Origin: Methylobacterium radiodurans
GTDB lineage: Bacteria; Pseudomonadota; Alphaproteobacteria; Rhizobiales; Beijerinckiaceae
Reading direction: 5' to 3'
DNA length: 64,000 bases
Assembly (NCBI RefSeq): GCF_003173735.1
Contig: NZ_CP029551.1
Coordinates: 1,998,501 to 2,062,500, forward strand
This document shows, in pieces, positions 61,075 through 64,000 of this stretch; within the stretch, counting starts at the first letter, position 1; the number at the start of each line of letters is the position of its first letter. Both the position numbers and the translations under genes were made by a program. The notes under the pieces are model-generated. The model was not told the DNA's origin. It searched no databases and was given only the letters and a program-made list of their open reading frames with translations.

Positions 61075-62267
61075 GCGCGCACGCGAAGCCCCGTCCCCTC
61101 GACGGCATCACCGTGCTCTCGCTGGAGCACGCCATCGCGGCCCCGTTCTGCACCCGCCAGCTCGCCGATCTCGGCGCACGGGTGATCAAGATCGAGCGTC
61201 CCGGCACCGGCGACTTCGCCCGCGCCTACGACGAGCGGGTGCGGGGCATGGCCTCGCACTTCGTCTGGACCAACCGCTCGAAGGAGAGTCTGACGCTGGA
61301 TCTCAAGGCGCCGCGGGCCGCCGAGATCCTCGACCGGTTGGTCGAGCGCGCCGACGTGCTGGTGCAGAACCTCGCCCCCGGTGCCGCCGCCCGGCTCGGC
61401 CTCTCGTACGAGGCGGTCTCGCTGAAGAACCCCCGCATCGTCGTCTGCGACATCTCCGGCTACGGCGACGACGGGCCCTACCGCGAGAAGAAGGCCTACG
61501 ACCTGCTGATCCAGGCGGAGGGCGGCTTCCTGTCGGTCACCGGCGGCCCGGACGCGCCCGCCAAGGCCGGCAACTCGATCGCCGACATCGCGGCCGGCAT
61601 GTACGCCCTCCAGAGCGTGATGGCCGGGCTGATCCAGCGCGAGCGCACGGGCCGGGGCGCCCGCTACGACATCTCGATGCTCGAATGCATGGCCGAGTGG
61701 ATGGGCTACCCGCTCCTCTACGCCTTCGAGGGGGCGGAGCCGCCGCCGCGGGCGGGCGCGTCGCACGCAACGATCTATCCCTACGGCCCGTTCCCGACCG
61801 GCGACGGGCGCACCGTGATGCTGGGCCTCCAGAACGAGCGCGAATGGGCCCTGTTCTGCACCCGCGTGCTGGAGCGGCCGGAGCTGATCGCGGACCCGCG
61901 CTTCAGCTCGAACGCCCGGCGCAGCGCTGCGCGGGCCGAGCTCGCCGCCACCATCGAGGAGGCCTTCGCAGGGCTCGACCGCGCGGCGGTGATGGTCCGG
62001 CTCGACGCGGCCGGCATCGCGAATGCCGGCGTCAACACGATGGCGGATCTCTGGGCGCATCCGCAGCTGCACGCTCGCGGGCAGTTCGGGGAGATCGGCT
62101 CGCCGGTCGGCCCCCTGCCGACGCTGCTGCCGCCCGGCCGGACCGCGGCCTACGCGCCGCGTCTCGACCCGGTGCCGGCGCTCGGCGAGCACAGCGCGGC
62201 GATCCTGGCGGAACTCGGCTACGACGGCGCCACGATCGACGCGCTCCGCGCCGACGGTGTGATCTGA
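61071..62267 (+). CDS. Class III CoA-transferase, mesaconyl-CoA/itaconate type
   Basis: This gene encodes a 398-residue CoA-transferase of the CaiB/BaiF family. It starts DGITVLSLEHAIAAPFCTRQLADLGARVIKIERP and has the catalytic Asp144 in KKAYDLLIQAEGG. The EHAIAAPFCTRQLADLGARVIK opening is typical of succinyl-CoA:mesaconate and mesaconyl-CoA C1-C4 transferases, but close specificity cannot be proved without comparison. It forms one operon with the upstream hydratase (ATGA overlap) under a divergent LysR gene. A citramalyl-CoA lyase would complete the pathway but is not in the window; it may be encoded elsewhere. This is a second, separate CoA-transferase/hydratase-type pair, different from the one at 13.4-15.4 kb. 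Confidence 0.88.
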   Translation: MSAHAKPRPLDGITVLSLEHAIAAPFCTRQLADLGARVIKIERPGTGDFARAYDERVRGMASHFVWTNRSKESLTLDLKAPRAAEILDRLVERADVLVQNLAPGAAARLGLSYEAVSLKNPRIVVCDISGYGDDGPYREKKAYDLLIQAEGGFLSVTGGPDAPAKAGNSIADIAAGMYALQSVMAGLIQRERTGRGARYDISMLECMAEWMGYPLLYAFEGAEPPPRAGASHATIYPYGPFPTGDGRTVMLGLQNEREWALFCTRVLERPELIADPRFSSNARRSAARAELAATIEEAFAGLDRAAVMVRLDAAGIANAGVNTMADLWAHPQLHARGQFGEIGSPVGPLPTLLPPGRTAAYAPRLDPVPALGEHSAAILAELGYDGATIDALRADGVI

Positions 62268-62278
62268 CGCGCGGCAAA

Positions 62279-62415
62279 GTCCCGGTTTCGAAAGGCCTGA
62301 GGCCTTTCGCGGGTGCAGGGCAGAGCCCTGCATTTGGCTCCTTCGACCCGGCTTTGCCGGGCCGCAGGAGCCAATTCTGGGGCTACACGCCTCAGGCCCT
62401 TTGGGATCCCGGGAC
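62279..62415. repeat. Complex palindromic element between CoA-transferase and rlmN genes
   Basis: Outer arms GTCCCGG (62279-62285) and CCGGGAC (62409-62415) enclose nested pairs: AAAGGCCTGAG with CTCAGGCCCTTT, a local CGAAAGGCCTGAGGCCTTTCG hairpin, AGGGCAGAGCCCT, and GGCTCC...GGAGCC around CCCGGCTTTGCCGGG. It fills nearly the whole gap between two convergent genes and touches the rlmN stop codon. It looks like a mobile or dispersed repeat unit that now serves as a two-way terminator. Confidence 0.7.
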
Positions 62416-63699
62416 CTAGTCGTTCGCTTCCGGGGCGGCGTAGAAGCCCTCGGCGCCGAGGCCGTCCTCCATCAGCATGCGGGCGCGGGCGCGCAGCTTC
62501 TCGGTCTCGCTCTTGAGCTGGCCGCAGGCCGCCAGGATGTCCCGGCCCCGCGGCGTGCGCACCGGCGAGGCGTAGCCCGCGTTGAACACGATGTCTGAGA
62601 AGCGCTCGATCCGGTCCCAGTCCGAGCACTCGTAGGCGCTGCCGGGCCAGGGATTGAACGGGATCAGGTTGATCTTGGCCGGGATTCCCTTGAGCAGCCT
62701 CACCAGCTCGCGCGCATCGGCATCCGAGTCGTTCACGCCCTTCAGCATCACGTACTCGAAGGTGATGCGCCGCGCGTTGCTGAGGCCCGGATAGTCGCGG
62801 CACGCCTTCAACAGCTCGGCGATCGGGTACTTGCGGTTCAGCGGCACCAGCTCGTCCCGAAGGTCGTCGCGCACCGCGTGCAGCGAGATCGCCAGCATGG
62901 CGTTCCCCTCGGCACCCAGTCGCTCGATCTGTGGAACGACGCCCGAGGTCGAGACCGTGATGCGCCGACGCGAGAGCCCGAGGCCCTCCTGGTCCGACAT
63001 CACGCCGAGCGCGTCGAGCACGTTGTCGAGATTGTACAGGGGCTCGCCCATGCCCATGAACACGATGTTGGTCACGAGCCGGCTGGCCTCGCTCGCGGCG
63101 TCCTTGCCGGGGATCTGACCCGGCCAGTCGCCGAGCTGATCGCGGGCGACGACGAGCTGCGACACGATCTCGGCCGCCGAGAGGTTGCGCACGAGGCGCT
63201 GCGTGCCGGTGTGGCAGAACGAGCAGGTCAGCGTGCAGCCGACCTGGCTCGACACGCAGAGCGTGCCGCGATCCGGGCCGGGGATGTAGACGCACTCGAT
63301 CTCGGCGCCGCGGTTGTGGTCGTGCTTGCCGGTCGGCGCCATGCGCAGCAGCCACTTGCGGGTGCCGTCGCGCGAGACTTGCTGGTTGACGACCTCCGGC
63401 CGGTCCAGCGTGTAGGCGCGGGCAAGCTCCGCCTTCAGCCCCTTGCCGACATTCGTCATCGCGTCGAAGTCGGTGGCGCCGCGGAAATTGACCCAGTGCC
63501 AGATCTGACCCGCGCGCATGCGGCTCTCGCGCTCGGCGACGCCGATGGCGAGGAGCTTCTCCTTCAGCTCGGCCCGCGTGAGACCGACGAGCGAGACCGG
63601 CCGTCCAGGCAGGCCCTCGGGCCGGAAGTCCGGGCTCTTCTCGATCGGGGAAACGGCGCTGGCCGCGCGCCGGGCGGTGTCGAACGACGCCGTCGCCAT
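62416..63699 (-). CDS. rlmN: Dual-specificity 23S rRNA/tRNA adenine-C2 methyltransferase RlmN
   Basis: This gene encodes a 427-residue radical-SAM enzyme that methylates A2503 of 23S rRNA and A37 of some tRNAs. The cluster motif is CTLTCSFC with Cys155, Cys159 and Cys162. The second essential cysteine, Cys392 in [12 protein letters not shown], carries the methylene group in the known mechanism. Further family parts are [11 protein letters not shown] near 64, IECVYIP near 134, FMGMGEP near 214 and [13 protein letters not shown] near 313. A short non-conserved N-terminal leader of about 35 residues precedes the conserved fold. It is a single gene. Its 3' end abuts the palindromic element. Confidence 0.95.
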   Translation of the reverse strand: MATASFDTARRAASAVSPIEKSPDFRPEGLPGRPVSLVGLTRAELKEKLLAIGVAERESRMRAGQIWHWVNFRGATDFDAMTNVGKGLKAELARAYTLDRPEVVNQQVSRDGTRKWLLRMAPTGKHDHNRGAEIECVYIPGPDRGTLCVSSQVGCTLTCSFCHTGTQRLVRNLSAAEIVSQLVVARDQLGDWPGQIPGKDAASEASRLVTNIVFMGMGEPLYNLDNVLDALGVMSDQEGLGLSRRRITVSTSGVVPQIERLGAEGNAMLAISLHAVRDDLRDELVPLNRKYPIAELLKACRDYPGLSNARRITFEYVMLKGVNDSDADARELVRLLKGIPAKINLIPFNPWPGSAYECSDWDRIERFSDIVFNAGYASPVRTPRGRDILAACGQLKSETEKLRARARMLMEDGLGAEGFYAAPEAND

Positions 63700-63913
63700 G
63701 GCTCGATGATCTTCGTCTCGAATGGGATGTGAGCCCCCCTATACGCGATCGGGCCGCGAAACGCGAATGCAGCGAGAGTCGCCCCGCCCCCGCAACCTGG
63801 CTGTGAGAGGGCGATATGGTGCCGCCGCCGATCGGGCCCCTGATCGACGACGTTGGTCCTAGGCGGCCACCGTGGGTCCGTCGCGGATTTTCCCATGTTT
63901 GTCGTGCCGGGTG
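63700..63913. other. Upstream region of rlmN without a further gene
   Basis: No frame here is convincing. The rlmN promoter should lie within about 150 bases of 63699 on the minus strand, but no clear boxes were recognised. Confidence 0.35.
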
Positions 63914-63942
63914 TTGACGGGGCGGCTGGGCATGCGTAGACA
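63914..63942 (+). promoter_or_regulatory. Strong sigma70-like promoter directed out of the window
   Basis: TTGACG (63914-63919) and TAGACA (63937-63942) are separated by exactly 17 bases. Downstream, TCGGCGCC (63950-63957) and GGCGCCGA (63976-63983) form an 8-base leader hairpin. A promoter this close to consensus with a structured, untranslated leader suggests a stable RNA operon, such as rRNA or tRNA, beyond the right edge. That last point is inference. Confidence 0.55.
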
Positions 63943-64000
63943 CCGCTCATCGGCGCCGGCCGCGAGAGCGACCCGGGCGCCGACGCTTCTTCCGACAGTT

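Overview
The window is high-GC chromosomal DNA of an alphaproteobacterium, most likely a member of the Methylobacteriaceae. The evidence for this is the codon bias, the tsaE-amgK/murU/addB/addA order, an alphaproteobacterial-type SOS box (GAAC-N7-GAAC), several tripartite tricarboxylate transporters, and rhizobial-style integrase debris at a tRNA-Gln gene. The genus is inferred from gene content; no marker gene is complete enough here to prove it.

Layout. 1-5.5 kb: a sparse left edge with one small secreted protein, a dead IS3-family element, and a leftward copper-handling operon (DUF2946-like protein, TonB-dependent receptor, YcnI-PCuAC fusion). 5.6-19.7 kb: an organic-acid uptake and catabolism island. 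Two complete TctABC-type transporters diverge from a 588-base control region. The rightward one is followed by a FadR-type GntR regulator, a class III CoA-transferase and a crotonase-fold protein that lacks both classical catalytic glutamates. A threonine aldolase and a fused FAD/Fe-S 2-hydroxyacid dehydrogenase follow. 19.8-25.3 kb: a 1346-residue giant flagellin with about eight repeat modules, then an AraC-type regulator.

25.4-28.6 kb: a graveyard of mobile DNA beside tRNA-Gln(CUG), with three partial IS3-family copies joined end to end, an excisionase-like remnant, integrase-arm-like direct repeats and a decayed IS5-family transposase. 28.6-33.2 kb: a 1175-residue CheB-like/CheR/PAS/HWE histidine kinase whose CheB domain has lost its catalytic Ser and His, next to an intact stand-alone CheB. 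33.3-45.7 kb: polA, two exported beta-propeller proteins (MRJP-like and SMP-30-like), an orphan ParA-type ATPase, an M20 peptidase, a PaoABC-type molybdenum aldehyde dehydrogenase operon and a DoxX protein.

45.9-57.1 kb: a tsaE-amgK fusion gene and murU (tRNA t6A and cell-wall sugar recycling), then addB and addA (double-strand break repair) behind a candidate LexA box, then an ABC-2 exporter pair. 57.2-64 kb: a DEAD-box helicase, a LysR regulator divergent from a hot-dog hydratase/CoA-transferase pair resembling mesaconyl-C4-CoA hydratase and mesaconyl-CoA transferase, rlmN, and at the right edge a strong sigma70-like promoter pointing out of the window. Long intergenic palindromes recur between genes and probably act as terminators or repeat elements.

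No CRISPR array, rRNA gene or replication origin is visible. The points most worth pursuing are the giant modular flagellin, the crotonase with a stripped active site beside two cysteine-pair solute-binding proteins, the pseudo-CheB kinase, and the SOS box in front of addBA.
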